From assembly GCA_025716815.1 (NCBI GenBank), contig JAIXMN010000004.1, positions 310,001-374,000 on the forward strand: a DNA stretch of 64,000 bases, given 5' to 3'. The translations under genes and the position numbers were made by a program. How positions within the stretch are numbered: position 1 is the stretch's first letter; each line of letters opens with the position of its first letter. This DNA is from Dichotomocladium elegans (Eukaryota > Mucoromycota > Mucoromycetes > Mucorales > Lichtheimiaceae). The notes below the pieces were generated by a model. The model did not search any database. It was not told where the DNA came from and saw nothing but the letters and a program-made list of their open reading frames with translations. This document shows, piece by piece, positions 1 through 12,140 of the stretch.

Positions 1-1971
<1,971 letters not shown>

Positions 1972-3508
1972 ATCGAAATGGAGAAAAGCAACGTAAGGTA
2001 CCGTGGCCGAATTAACGATATATCGTTTATATAAGAGTTCTCCCAAAAAGACCGAAGGGGTATTCCAGGCTTTCGAGAGGCACAGAACATATGGGAATGG
2101 TAGACGGTCTCATTATAATTAGGGGGCCACAGACAGAAAGAGTATGATATTAACATAAGCCAATATTGTCAATGAGTAAAAGAGGAGGCTGGTCATATTT
2201 CGGAATACGGGTAGAACGGTAAATATTTAGACTATGCTAGTTGATTGCCACCATTAATGTATATACTCTAAATGAGTTTGAGACAGAATAGCACCCCTGA
2301 AAGAGGTTCATCATTCAGAGTAGTCGGTGGCAAATAATAATTGAGATAAATCAATACGGTGATGGTTATTATCGCTGGTCGATCATGTTGGCTGCATACT
2401 ACCTCAGTTATGCAGCAAGGGCATGGCCGAGATGGTCATCCTCGCATGTCAAATGAATACGCAAGCCTCTATATGATTTGAACCAAGTAACCCACCTACC
2501 CACCGACCACCCCGTTGCATTTTATTATCATTGTCGCCCGCGGCCCCTTTTTCGATGGGAATCATATGGTTACACGAATCGAAAATATCAGGGTTGCATT
2601 TGTGGCATTAACGCGTCTGCTTGCCTGTGGTGATGCCGGTCGATAAAATCAATAGTCTTGGTGCTTCTATAGCGCCCGTTCTACATATCCATCCTCGTAC
2701 GCGCCTCTCTCTTCGGCAGATTGTAACGCGCCGCAAATCCTAACTACCTTCTGCTCTCTCACTGGGTACTATACCTTTTGCAATATAGGGCCAATTTCTG
2801 CTCGAGAAGAAAGAAATATGTCAATAGGTATTTGGCTTCTTTTGCCTTGGTGTTTATTAAAACATATACCGAAACATCCACGCTTCTTACGCTTCACTTT
2901 CACTGCTGCAGCTGACTTGGATCTACAAGTTGAATTTTCTTTGTAAGATATATATATATATATATGTTGATATCATTTAGATGATCATTCTGAACTCATA
3001 GGTATTTCACCAACCCCTCTTCACAAAAGCTTTAGTGCTGCCTACCTGACTGATCCATATAATGTGCATCACTCTCCCATCCCAAGTTTTACTTTCCCAT
3101 ACACTTTCAAATAGTCAGATTGGTTATTGTATCGAAGATCAGTGCAAGGATCCTTCGTTGGTCAAGCCATGTCCCGTTTCAGGTTGATGTGGAAAGGCTA
3201 TGCCGATTAGGCAACTTTGAATATTAAAACAGCGCTCTGCATTGGTCTCAGCTGCAGGAACTTGCTTAGAGCACATTGGATGAGCATCATGGATCCAGTT
3301 TTCCTGCCAGCATTGAAATCCAAATGCTCCATTCAATATTTGTCGGATGCGACGTCCATGAATCGATACGGCCCACCCCCTTTAACAAGACACCACTTCC
3401 AGGGATCCCGCCTTTTAAGACAACACACTCCCGGTCGTCATCTCATTGGATAATTAATTTAAATTTCTTTTCCTCCTCTCACCGGAGTATCCCCTCGCAC
3501 ACGTGCAA

Positions 3509-3510
<2 letters not shown>

Positions 3511-3544
<34 letters not shown>

Positions 3545-3545
3545 C

Positions 3546-3576
<31 letters not shown>
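3511..3576. repeat. Compound (TA)n-(TG)n microsatellite
   Basis: An uninterrupted TA dinucleotide run (about 3511-3542) is followed, after the short spacer CCCT, by a TG run to 3576. A shorter TA run lies at about 2949-2966. Such runs are mutable and often mark intergenic DNA; no coding role is seen. Confidence 0.9.
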
Positions 3577-3577
<1 letters not shown>

Positions 3578-3714
3578 ATGTGATCGCACCGTATCGCTAA
3601 ATGCCGCCACCAAAGCCACGCATCGTGGCACATGCCAACAACTGTGCCAACAGAGCTAGCCGATATTTGGGTGGATGCTCTGGTCATTAACCTTCTAGGC
3701 TTAAACCTACGCAG

Positions 3715-3905
3715 GACATGGACGTACAGCACAGCAAATTTGATCCCACTTAGAAGAATGCCGGCAACAATTTGAACTAGGATATAGGCAATAGCTTCGA
3801 TGCGATCCATATATAACGGGGTCTCAGCATCGCTTTTATCCACAACAACTCATGGATTCATGCAGGCCATGCTTGATGAACGGCGAGATGACCATCAGGG
3901 GAGCG
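3715..3905 (-). pseudogene. Possible decayed aquaporin (MIP family) fragment
   Basis: On the minus strand one frame reads AYILVQIVAGILLSGIKFAV (about 3795-3730). This resembles the third transmembrane helix of orthodox fungal aquaporins, where a QIVAG-like core is common. About 80 nt upstream, in another frame, the residues DGHLAV resemble the SGGHLNPAV loop with the Asn-Pro lost. The two pieces lie in the expected order but in different frames, with an in-frame stop between them, and no second NPA half follows. The match is short, so chance similarity is a serious alternative. Confidence 0.3.
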
Positions 3906-5300
3906 CAGAAAAGTACATATCAATGATGCAAACCGGGCTACCATCCTGCAGGAGACCCGCCCATGCAGTCAAACATAAAGCCTGTCCTTAATGGTGTGAG
4001 AATACTCTATGAGAGGGCCGCCGCAGCCGCCGCCCTTTCCATAGCACCGGGGAGCTGCAGTTCCCGAACCCAACTCACAGCCCTAGTAAGTGACCCAAAA
4101 TCGAATATGCAATCTTTTTCCGGTGCCCTGCTGGAGTGTTCTGCAGGACAACTCCCATGTGTGCATTGTCGCGTCCACCGATATCTTTGGCTATCTTTGA
4201 CATACGATTGAAAGATATCATTTTATATCCTATAAAAAAGTGCTTTCATTTACTTCACCCAGCCCTTTCGGGATCAAGATCGCCCAGTAATTGGCTCAGT
4301 TTGGAACGGCGGGTCCAAGCATCTGCGCAATTGACCCTCATCTCTGATGTTTGGGATATGAAGCAATCGCGTCACACGTGGACTGAAAATATTAAAAATA
4401 AAGTGCCATACCTATGCGATGTTTCTCTATGAGGTTACAACCATCGCAAACTTTCCACAACATGGAGCTTGAACCCTCCACGATTTCCTTCGAATCTTGA
4501 AAAAAGATCGCGTTCCTGTCCTGTTAACGGGATCGCGAACCTTAGAAAAGGCACCACAGCATACGGAGCCCTTTTTGTCGACAGTGTTTATTAGGTGCCT
4601 CAGAAGCACTGTTGCCATTTCCGTCCAACTGCACCGTCAAGCATGACTTCTCGGAATGCTATCGGAGTCGGGCAACTTGGATGAGCAATGCTTTTCACTT
4701 TATCATTGTTCTTGGACAACTGCGATAGTCACGAAATATCGCTGATGTACGCGCCATTCTGGTAACATGATACTTTGACATAGCAGCAATAGGAACAGCA
4801 TCATCCCTTTCATTGCAACGTTGTGTGAGCCGAAAACACGGCGGCTGATCTCTCTGTTCTCCGGGAGACCCCGCAGCAGTAGACGAATAACTATCGGCCC
4901 GTCGATCCCTACACATTAAAATGCAATCTAGATTTTGATCCACATGACTGCGAACTACTCGTTGATGTAATAAAGATCTGGAAACCTTCCGATTTGTCGT
5001 AGCTTGGGTATGAAAGATGAGGAGTTATCGTTAAAGAACTCTTCACACACCACTCGGACCGTCTCGACCCAGAAAACACACTATCCTAAGCAAAGGATAG
5101 TAAAATCCCCCCCTTTTTTTCTACCTCCTTTCCCCTTAATTGCACCTGGCTGCGATGCGTTGCGTCGTCTTGCTTGTGTAGTGCTAAAGTTGATATACAT
5201 GCGAGATGCATTAGTGGGAGAAGTAGTTTGGGAAATAAGAGAAGGGAAAAAAAAAGCAAAAGGTTGATCCTCTGCCCCCTGGGCGATCGACGCAGAAGAG

Positions 5301-5326
5301 TTTATAAGAAAAAATATTTATATAGA
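5301..5326 (+). promoter_or_regulatory. TATA-like elements upstream of the wall-protein gene
   Basis: TTTATAAG (5301-5308) and TATTTATATAG (about 5315-5325) lie 70-95 bases before the ATG at 5396, a suitable distance for a fungal core promoter. This is a motif match only. Confidence 0.4.
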
Positions 5327-5395
5327 ATCAAAAGCCATTGCTTTTGGATATTTTGCTACAACGTTAGCTGTCTTCTTTCCTCATATTAAAAAAGA

Positions 5396-6859
5396 ATGAA
5401 AGCTACATCGCTCGTTATTTCCTTGTCACTCATTGCAAGCGCAGTCCAGGCGGCTTCTCTTGGCGCACGCTCGGATTCCAGCAGGCGCTCAAACGGAGCA
5501 ATAGCCAGCTTAAATGACAAGATTTCGAATGATATAACCTATAATGTCCATGTACACCGTCGTCAAGATGCTTCTGCCCAAGAAGAATCTACTGATGACC
5601 CGTCTGATGATAACTCTGGCGACACTCAGGGTGAGGAAGAGGCCCAGGATAGCGATGACATCTCAGATAATAGTGATTCCTCCACCAACGGTAACTCTTC
5701 TCCAGACGAGTCTACAAATGATGCCTCTTCATCTCCGGATGATGAAGCACCTGCTACAAGTGATGTGACCTCCACAGATGATGTCACAGACGACGTAAAT
5801 TCCACGGATGACGCGAGTTCCACGGATGATGCTTCTGTTACGGATGATGCCTCTGTCACGGACGATGCTTCTGTCACGGATGATGCCTCTGTTACGGACG
5901 ATGCTACCGTCACAGACGATGCCTCTGTCACGGATGATGTCTCTGCCACGGATGATGCCTCTGCCACAGACGATGCCTCTGCCACAGACGATGCCTCTGC
6001 CACAGATGATGCCTCTGCCACAGACGATGTTTCTGCCACAGATGATGCCGCTTCCACGGATGATGTCTCTGCCACGGATGATGTCTCTGCCACGGATGAT
6101 GTCTCTGCCACAGACGACGCATCTGCCACGGATGACGCATCTGACACAGATGAAGCTTCCACTTCCAACGACGCGGATCCTACAGATGATGCCTCAGCCA
6201 CTGAAAATGTTGATTCTACCGAAGATGTGTCAAATACCAATGATGATGAATCAGTTGAAAATTCTTCTGATACGAGTGATTTGAGCTCCAGTAGTGAGGC
6301 CGCTATCATCGACGATACTGAATCCACAGAAAGTCCTATTGCCGCTGAAGATGCTAGTGCCACAGAGGATGCTACTTCCACGGAGGATGCCACTGCCACG
6401 GAAGATGCTACTGCCACGGAGGATGCTACTTCCACGGAGGATGCCACTGCCACGGAGGATGCCACTGCCACGGAAGATGCTACTGCCACGGAGGATGCTA
6501 CTGCCACGGAGGATGCTACTGCGACTGAAAGCGAGGCTGTCACTGCGGCAACAGAAGAGCCTTCTGCAACTGAGGCTGTTCAGACAGATAATGTGCTGTT
6601 CACATCTACTCAGATCGAGCAGTCGTATAGCTCGGCATGGTCCTACCCCACAAGCTCTGCTTGGACCAGCGCTCTCCCGACGAAAACGTATGCCCCTTCG
6701 TCATTCGGTGCATCAACTGCTTCCAATGCACAGGGTAGCCTGGGCGCCTCAAGCACAAGTACTCCTCTCTCCAGAAGTGACGCATCTTACCTCAAACCCA
6801 AGCTGCTGATCGCGTCTGTTGTCGGGCCAGCAGCAATCATCGCGGCTTTCATGTTCTAA
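5396..6859 (+). CDS. Secreted GPI-anchored-type Ser/Thr/Asp-rich repeat cell-wall protein
   Basis: Single-exon protein of 487 residues. Residues 1-19 form a signal peptide (Lys at 3, hydrophobic core, AVQA before the likely cut). The middle is two blocks of six-residue repeats: about two dozen units like ASVTDD/ASATDD, then about ten units like ATATED. A Ser/Thr/Tyr-rich tail follows. The C-terminus ends in a hydrophobic stretch (LLIASVVGPAAIIAAFMF) after a short polar and basic segment, which is the layout of a GPI-anchor signal. There are no catalytic motifs. The very acidic, Thr/Ser-rich body would be heavily O-glycosylated. The inferred role is a structural or surface mannoprotein of the wall. 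A long antisense open frame over the repeats is a by-product of the repeat codons. Confidence 0.85.
   Translation: MKATSLVISLSLIASAVQAASLGARSDSSRRSNGAIASLNDKISNDITYNVHVHRRQDASAQEESTDDPSDDNSGDTQGEEEAQDSDDISDNSDSSTNGNSSPDESTNDASSSPDDEAPATSDVTSTDDVTDDVNSTDDASSTDDASVTDDASVTDDASVTDDASVTDDATVTDDASVTDDVSATDDASATDDASATDDASATDDASATDDVSATDDAASTDDVSATDDVSATDDVSATDDASATDDASDTDEASTSNDADPTDDASATENVDSTEDVSNTNDDESVENSSDTSDLSSSSEAAIIDDTESTESPIAAEDASATEDATSTEDATATEDATATEDATSTEDATATEDATATEDATATEDATATEDATATESEAVTAATEEPSATEAVQTDNVLFTSTQIEQSYSSAWSYPTSSAWTSALPTKTYAPSSFGASTASNAQGSLGASSTSTPLSRSDASYLKPKLLIASVVGPAAIIAAFMF
5761..6213 (+). repeat. 18-bp coding minisatellite, block 1 (ASVTDD-type units)
   Basis: Tandem 18-base units encode six-residue repeats ending in Asp-Asp. 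Neighbouring units differ mostly by single synonymous or Val/Ala and Ser/Thr changes, suggesting recent expansion. The phase is preserved throughout. Confidence 0.9.
6348..6533 (+). repeat. 18-bp coding minisatellite, block 2 (ATATED-type units)
   Basis: About ten 18-base units encode ATATED or ATSTED. They are more uniform than block 1 and carry Glu-Asp instead of Asp-Asp. Confidence 0.9.
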
Positions 6860-7175
6860 AACTGTGCTTTACTTAACTAATATTTTTCTTTTTTTTTTTG
6901 CAAACTATCCCCTTATCTATCCTATTTCTATTTTGTTTTGATTGTTTTCTTTTTTGTCAAAGTAGTATATGAATAAACGACGATCTTCACTTTGCATGAC
7001 GAGTTATGTATCACAAAATATGTGCAGATGCTATGGAGCCCTCGACTGATGTGTATGCATGCGATAGGACTTATATATAGACAGATAGACAGATATGTAT
7101 ATGTATTTGAAGGGCAATACATGGTTTTTTCTATGAGGTGGGGGAAAAAGACGAATTGGGAGAGATTTGGTTTCT
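6860..7175. other. 3' flank of the wall-protein gene
   Basis: T-rich, with an AATAAA-like signal in GAATAAACGA near 6970 that could serve as the polyadenylation signal of the upstream gene. Nothing else is supported, except that an alternative last exon of the minus-strand hypothetical could reach into it. Confidence 0.45.
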
Positions 7176-7490
7176 TCAACACAGTTCGTATAATCGAAGA
7201 TACCGCGTTTTGCACCTTCGAAGCAGGGGACGGGATAGTACCGACTTCTCCTTATTACTGCTAAGGTCAGAAAGCAAAGGTTGACACGAAACATGGGCAT
7301 AACCTGTCGTCGTGTTCGGTGTCAATAGAACATCATCGTCTTCGTCACTGTTCGCATCCGATGACCAGTCTTGACCAGAATCTGATACAGTTGCTAGAGA
7401 TGCGCTTGACACAGCGGAGATGCTATTACCAGAATAATCCTCTTCCGGATCAATGAAGAACTTTTTGTAATTTGATAAATAGACGACCAT
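7176..7490 (-). CDS. Small hypothetical acidic protein
   Basis: ATG-started frame of 104 residues. It opens with MVVYLSNYKKFFIDPEEDYS, then a Ser/Asp-rich acidic part, then a basic C-terminus. I recognise no family. An alternative model splices out about 40 bases (a GTTATG donor after the Thr-Thr-Thr stretch near 7304, acceptor CTTAG) and continues in another frame to about 7031, adding a Tyr/Pro-rich tail. The donor is weak. Skewed composition favours a real gene over chance, but there is no homology support. Confidence 0.35.
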   Translation of the reverse strand: MVVYLSNYKKFFIDPEEDYSGNSISAVSSASLATVSDSGQDWSSDANSDEDDDVLLTPNTTTGYAHVSCQPLLSDLSSNKEKSVLSRPLLRRCKTRYLRLYELC

Positions 7491-9060
7491 GGCTATAATG
7501 AGATACCATAGATTACAAAGACCTCATGCAGAAGGTTCAAAAGTGGTGGAAAGATGGAGAAAGAGAGAGTGAGAAGGAGAATGGAGGGGAACTAGGCTAA
7601 CCAGGTTCTGTGGGCAATACACTTTTTTTTCTTTCCTTTATAATAATGGCGGGCTCAGGTTTGGGGAGCCCCAACAACATTCTGCTACTACGACAGCGCC
7701 AAAAGATAGACCGGTTACCCAGATTGTTGTCGAGTGGGACCTGAGATACTGAGGGCTGCATGTACTACGATGTTCTCGTGTCTCACCGTATATCCTTCGC
7801 TCCTGTGTAGACACACAAGCCCTTTTTGCAAAGATTCGGCGCGCGCATTAACTTGTCTCCTCTTCGCCCCCACCTCCACGGGTGGCCTCACTAGTCAATG
7901 GCTGTATAAGTAGAGCTGCACCTGCATCCTGTTTTGGCCAAATGCGCTTTTTGATAAGCCCAACATGAAACACAGTTTATCCTATATGAATCCCTGTATG
8001 GCAACACCTGGTCCTGGCATGCAGGTATGTTTGGCAGACACAGTGCACCCAGTCCGCTTTCCTGAGAGAAAGAGAAAGCAAGTTTATCGACCGGAAGAGG
8101 AGTTGCTTCATCAACCTATATTCAGCGATCACCACCAACTAGGCAACTCCACCCTTCCCGCTACCGTTATTGAGCCATCTTATTCTCCTGTCCACAAAGT
8201 CCCGCCATCCTGATTGCTTCTCCCACAGAAAAAAGTGTAGTCGCTTTCGCCCTTGACGAAAACAATTTAAAAGCAGGCATGAGAGAAACGGATACACTTT
8301 GCCTATCCGCAACCTTTTTTTTTTTCTGGAATGTGGTAATATACTTTTGCGCACGACACGAAAGAATTTACAATGTTCAAGTGGTTCTTGATTCCTCTCG
8401 TATCCGCACTTCCTCTACCTCCCCCCCTTTTTTCCTTACCCAACACCCAACAAGGTTCCATCATCTACTGTATGTAAGCTGACTCCAAACTCGACGGGCG
8501 AGAGAGATTCTCCTCCTCAATATTGCTTTTATTCCACCTTCTTCTGTGATATCAGTCCGAATGGTAAAGATGAAAACTTTGCTCCTGGTTTTGTGCGACA
8601 TGTACTGCTGGTCCGCAATTGAGTTTGCGCTCTGACCAGCTATGCTAAACAGGCAAATAGAAGTGCTCGTACGTATTTGTAGGCGGATAGGAGGGGAGAA
8701 GGGATGATTTACTGACCGACTGCGTCGTCTGCTTGTAATCACTTTTCATTTGGGATTATCCACACACAACCTACCCACATCTCAAGGAACAAAATCTCCT
8801 GTCACTGCTACGCATACCTTGTGTAACAGCTCTATCACACATAGAAAGGTAGATGCATATTAATGAACAATAAGTTTTCGGTACTGGGGGACTTTGGAAC
8901 ATGCCGCAGCAGAACATGTTGACTATGAAATATAAACGTTATGTAGTTGTGTAAAAAAAACAAGAACAGAGAATCTGTACACATCTTGGAATTGGTGTCA
9001 TGGGAGCGGCTGGGAGGGGAGGTATCAGAAGAAGGGAAGGGGTGGGTAAATACACCAAAC
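7491..9060. other. Gene-free stretch, 1.6 kb
   Basis: No family-level coding signal. A TATA-like TATAAG (about 7906) precedes an 82-residue open frame at 7965-8213 that has no recognisable domain. The rest is AT- and pyrimidine-rich. Confidence 0.5.
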
Positions 9061-10107
9061 TTAATGGGAATGACTGACGTTTAGCAAGATCGGTAAGAAC
9101 ATGCCACCGAGGATGGCAGCGACTTGGGACCCCGACAGCTTTTCCGAGTGTGGATTGTGGAGTTCTTGGAGGGCATGCATGGCCACATAGAGAAAAGTGC
9201 CGCCGGAAAAGATGAGCAAAACCCCCGTCCAGTATGCCAAGTCGGTCGAGGATTCACCCGATGAGAAGACCCGAAGCAAAACATATGTACTGACGGCGCC
9301 TGTCGGAGCCGACAAGGAGAAGATCAAGAGGTGACGGCGGACAGAAACCCGAGAAAGCCCTTCCGCAAGGAGCACAGTGGTGAGTGCAAAGGCTGAAGGT
9401 GCTTTGTGGAGCATAATTGCGAGAAAAACCACCATTGAGAGTTGCGGATGGCTTGCGGACGCGCCCAGCGCGACACCATCAGCCGCCGCATGGACAATCA
9501 GACCAATGGTTGGAGTGAGGGATCGTGCCGTTGGTGAAGTACGTACACGTTGCTGTTGTTCGGTCGATGTACCGCCACTTTGCTGAGCTAGACTATTACC
9601 GTCCATCCGATTCAACTCACTGTATTCCGCAGAGCGCGATGTAGCATGCACATGAAGCGACGACAGCTGATCCACGATAAACATCATCGCAAAGCCTATC
9701 ACAAGTGCCAATCCAATTGCTGTGTGCTCTGAAAATCTATGGCTTTCACTAGAATCTGCTTGATCAACGTGGGGGTCTCTTCGCTGAAGTACGGACGAAA
9801 GCTGTTCTTCCTGCCAAGACGGTTCCTGGTCCGCCAGATGTTGACTGATGGTGGGAAATGGGGGATGCATGTAATCATCGGAATGGTTGGCGGCGACCGA
9901 GGTGAGGCTCGAGCTATACATTGTCTCGATGCCTTCCGGTATAATAACAACAAGTGCAGTCCCAATCAACAATCCGACGCCAAGAGCTGTCAAGTGCCGT
10001 AACTTGGAATCGGAGAGCTTCGTTGAGAGCGGTATGCAGCCCGCGAGAAAGCTTCCCACGAGCATCGTGATGCTAAGTAGCAGGAGCCATATGAAAGGAT
10101 GCAGCAT
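9061..10107 (-). CDS. ZIP-family metal transporter, ZIP9/Atx2-like
   Basis: Single-exon, 348 residues with about eight hydrophobic segments. Opening helix residues 6-26, then KLRHLTALGVGLLIGTALVVIIPEG (segments of 37-59), as in SLC39A9. The metal-binding helix IV carries HAAADGVALGA (His206, Asp210) and helix V has MLHKAP (His234); these paired histidines define ZIP transporters. A variable cytosolic loop (about 65-130) is polar with some His. The C-terminus ends NVSHSH, close to the SGHQH-like end of animal ZIP9. ZIP9/Atx2 proteins move Zn or Mn out of the Golgi or vacuolar lumen into the cytosol; the location here is inferred from the family. It lies downstream of the 7TM-RGS gene on the same strand, 176 bases away. 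Confidence 0.92.
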   Translation of the reverse strand: MLHPFIWLLLLSITMLVGSFLAGCIPLSTKLSDSKLRHLTALGVGLLIGTALVVIIPEGIETMYSSSLTSVAANHSDDYMHPPFPTISQHLADQEPSWQEEQLSSVLQRRDPHVDQADSSESHRFSEHTAIGLALVIGFAMMFIVDQLSSLHVHATSRSAEYSELNRMDGNSLAQQSGGTSTEQQQRVRTSPTARSLTPTIGLIVHAAADGVALGASASHPQLSMVVFLAIMLHKAPSAFALTTVLLAEGLSRVSVRRHLLIFSLSAPTGAVSTYVLLRVFSSGESSTDLAYWTGVLLIFSGGTFLYVAMHALQELHNPHSEKLSGSQVAAILGGMFLPILLNVSHSH

Positions 10108-10283
10108 GAGGGAGCGGATTGAGGGATTGTTATAGGGAGGAATGGAAAGGTAAGCAAATGTTGCAAGAAAAGAGGGGAAGTAAAGAAATGCCCTCGACTC
10201 GCTCGCTGTCGCTCTTCATATTACAACGTATATCCGGTGTATGAAAATAAGCCAAATTTAGGGAGAGCGGCGGATTTCTTATT

Positions 10284-12140
10284 TTACGGGTGAGCCCGCA
10301 TCTTCTTCAACTCGTTGATGTACTTTGGGAATACACTGACATATATGTTCCAAAACACTTCTTCCCGCACTTTCTCGGACAAAGCGAGCCTCAGCGGTAC
10401 TTTGTCACTAGCCTGCACAGGTTTCCTTTGCTCCGGGGATGGCATCATGGGGAACTCGGACTGAGAGCCCCATTCCCACTCGGTTGAGAATGGAGCAACT
10501 CTTATTTCCATAGAAGTGGCGACCGTCTCCCAGGGGGTTTTCCAACCCTTGTTTTCGTCGCATCTTGTGCTTCCGACCGTACGATCGAGAACCTTACGCG
10601 CCTCGTATGACACATTTACCTGGAGCGGCGATCCTTCTGCAATAAATGTAGAGTAGAGATCGACAAATGCTTGTTCCAGCTCTCCTTCCAATGGAATCTG
10701 GATGAGGTCATCCCAGCTCAACGGACTCTTGGTTGCCGTAGACATACTATCCCCCTCGTTATTACAAACGCTCCTGCTATGACTATATCCATCTGCGTCT
10801 GTGTGCGCTGCCATCACGGGCGTTGGCTGCGTTACTGAGTTCATTTGAAACACACGTCCGGATTCGTACTGGCGGACATGATCAACAAGCTTCATATATT
10901 GATCGTAAAACCGGATGTTTTCAGAGCTGAAATCCTTTACTGCGAGCTCCAGCATGGCATCCAACGCCTCTGGTTTTGAAAGAAGGTGCTCGAGCACGGA
11001 AGGTGTCTGCTGGATACTGTCACGGCTCGTTGGATATGATTCAGCGCGTTCTGTTCGAACAGCTGTGTTCTGTTCCCGATGAATCTTGTACCATCTGTGC
11101 GAGAGCTGGAGGAGTGGCACAATGACAGACATGATATGAGCAACAGTAGTGAAAATGAAGAGCCAGTTCCTAGGAGCAAAGTACATCTTGTAGAAAAGCG
11201 CATTTTGTGACCACGATCTTCTACCATAGAGCGCGTTCCAGACAAATGCCAGGGCAAAGCAACAGGCTCCGGCTGCGATATCAACGAGAATCTCGTTCCG
11301 GATGCCGTAGCTATCTTCGAATTGATAAAGCCTCCAGAAAGTGATAGGTGCGCAGACGGCAATGAAGAGGAAGGTGAATGCGCTCATCAGATACAGTCCC
11401 CATGAATCCTTACAGACGATTCTCGAGGTAGGAAAGCGGAAAAGAAATATTTCGAGGATGCAGCACAAGGCGGAGAGTGCAGCAAAGGATACAATGTATA
11501 GTTTTAGCGGGCGGGAAGGCTGTATGGGCTTGCAGTCGTTGTTCTTTAGAAACCACTGGCGCTCCTTGTCATCGCTGGGGTTTAGCTCGCCGGACATATC
11601 CTCATCCATGTTTCGCGCAAATGAGTTGTAGCGCGCCTTGAGCTTGTTCAAGCGAATCAAAAAGTGAAGACGATAGGCACGCCAGATGAATGCGAAGAAC
11701 CAGGTGTAGAAGCCGAGAGAAATACCCCAGATATAGAACTCGCACGCGGTCGTGGTATGAAAACAAAGCGACGAGAGAATGCTCGTTGAAATAAGGAGAT
11801 GACCAAAAGCACCTAGGGTGGTTCCGAAGATACTGCGCTGCTGAAGGGCGTTCTTGTTCCAACGCATTATCAGTTTTTTCCGGTCTTCGAGTAAGGGTAT
11901 TGAGTTTACGTAGTAGTATGGCTTCTCTGCTCCAGAGGCTGCGAAGAAAGCAAACATCGCTGTGGTTATGATGACAAAAGCAGCATTGGCCACCATAAGT
12001 ATGAAATATACACGAGATGAAATGGTCGCTTGGTTTTGGATAAGGCATTGTGCGTACGTATCATTCGACTGGGGCCCGAACTCGTTCATAAGAACGTCCG
12101 GGTTGTTGCAATCCAGAGAATGTCCAAATGGGGAAATCAT
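10284..12140 (-). CDS. Seven-transmembrane protein with RGS domain (GPCR-RGS fusion)
   Basis: Single-exon, 618 residues. The start is ATG at 12140; codons further upstream are open but lack an ATG. The N-terminus is extracellular-like with NxT/S sites and cysteines. Seven hydrophobic helices occupy about residues 40-365, with Arg-rich loops. An RGS-type helical bundle follows from about 385: helices LEHLLSKPEALDAMLELAVKDF and ENIRFYDQYMKLVDH, a polar insert of about 60 residues, then QAFVDLYSTFIAEGSPLQVNVS and, after a further Trp-rich insert, KVREEVFWNIYVSVFPKYIN. RGS domains speed GTP hydrolysis by G-alpha; the fusion would link a sensor directly to G-protein shutdown, like plant AtRGS1. 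The domain is split by inserts longer than usual. Divergent from the BTB gene, 1 kb apart. Confidence 0.82.
   Translation of the reverse strand: MISPFGHSLDCNNPDVLMNEFGPQSNDTYAQCLIQNQATISSRVYFILMVANAAFVIITTAMFAFFAASGAEKPYYYVNSIPLLEDRKKLIMRWNKNALQQRSIFGTTLGAFGHLLISTSILSSLCFHTTTACEFYIWGISLGFYTWFFAFIWRAYRLHFLIRLNKLKARYNSFARNMDEDMSGELNPSDDKERQWFLKNNDCKPIQPSRPLKLYIVSFAALSALCCILEIFLFRFPTSRIVCKDSWGLYLMSAFTFLFIAVCAPITFWRLYQFEDSYGIRNEILVDIAAGACCFALAFVWNALYGRRSWSQNALFYKMYFAPRNWLFIFTTVAHIMSVIVPLLQLSHRWYKIHREQNTAVRTERAESYPTSRDSIQQTPSVLEHLLSKPEALDAMLELAVKDFSSENIRFYDQYMKLVDHVRQYESGRVFQMNSVTQPTPVMAAHTDADGYSHSRSVCNNEGDSMSTATKSPLSWDDLIQIPLEGELEQAFVDLYSTFIAEGSPLQVNVSYEARKVLDRTVGSTRCDENKGWKTPWETVATSMEIRVAPFSTEWEWGSQSEFPMMPSPEQRKPVQASDKVPLRLALSEKVREEVFWNIYVSVFPKYINELKKMRAHP

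Larger units (their letters stand above)
1972..5395. other. Gene-free stretch, 3.4 kb
   Basis: No convincing coding exon is seen apart from a degenerate aquaporin-like fragment near 3715-3905. Open frames here are short, mutually overlapping and without recognisable protein families. The stretch holds TA and TG microsatellites and serves as the divergent upstream region of the kinase (minus) and the wall-protein gene (plus). Confidence 0.6.

Noticed and set aside
5626..6543. 305-codon antisense open frame over the wall-protein gene
   Set aside because: It is made of SSVAVA-type repeats produced by the codons of the sense repeats; the sense frame has a signal peptide and GPI signal.
7965..8213. 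82-codon plus-strand frame after a TATA-like element
   Set aside because: No recognisable domain or conserved composition; not enough to call a gene.
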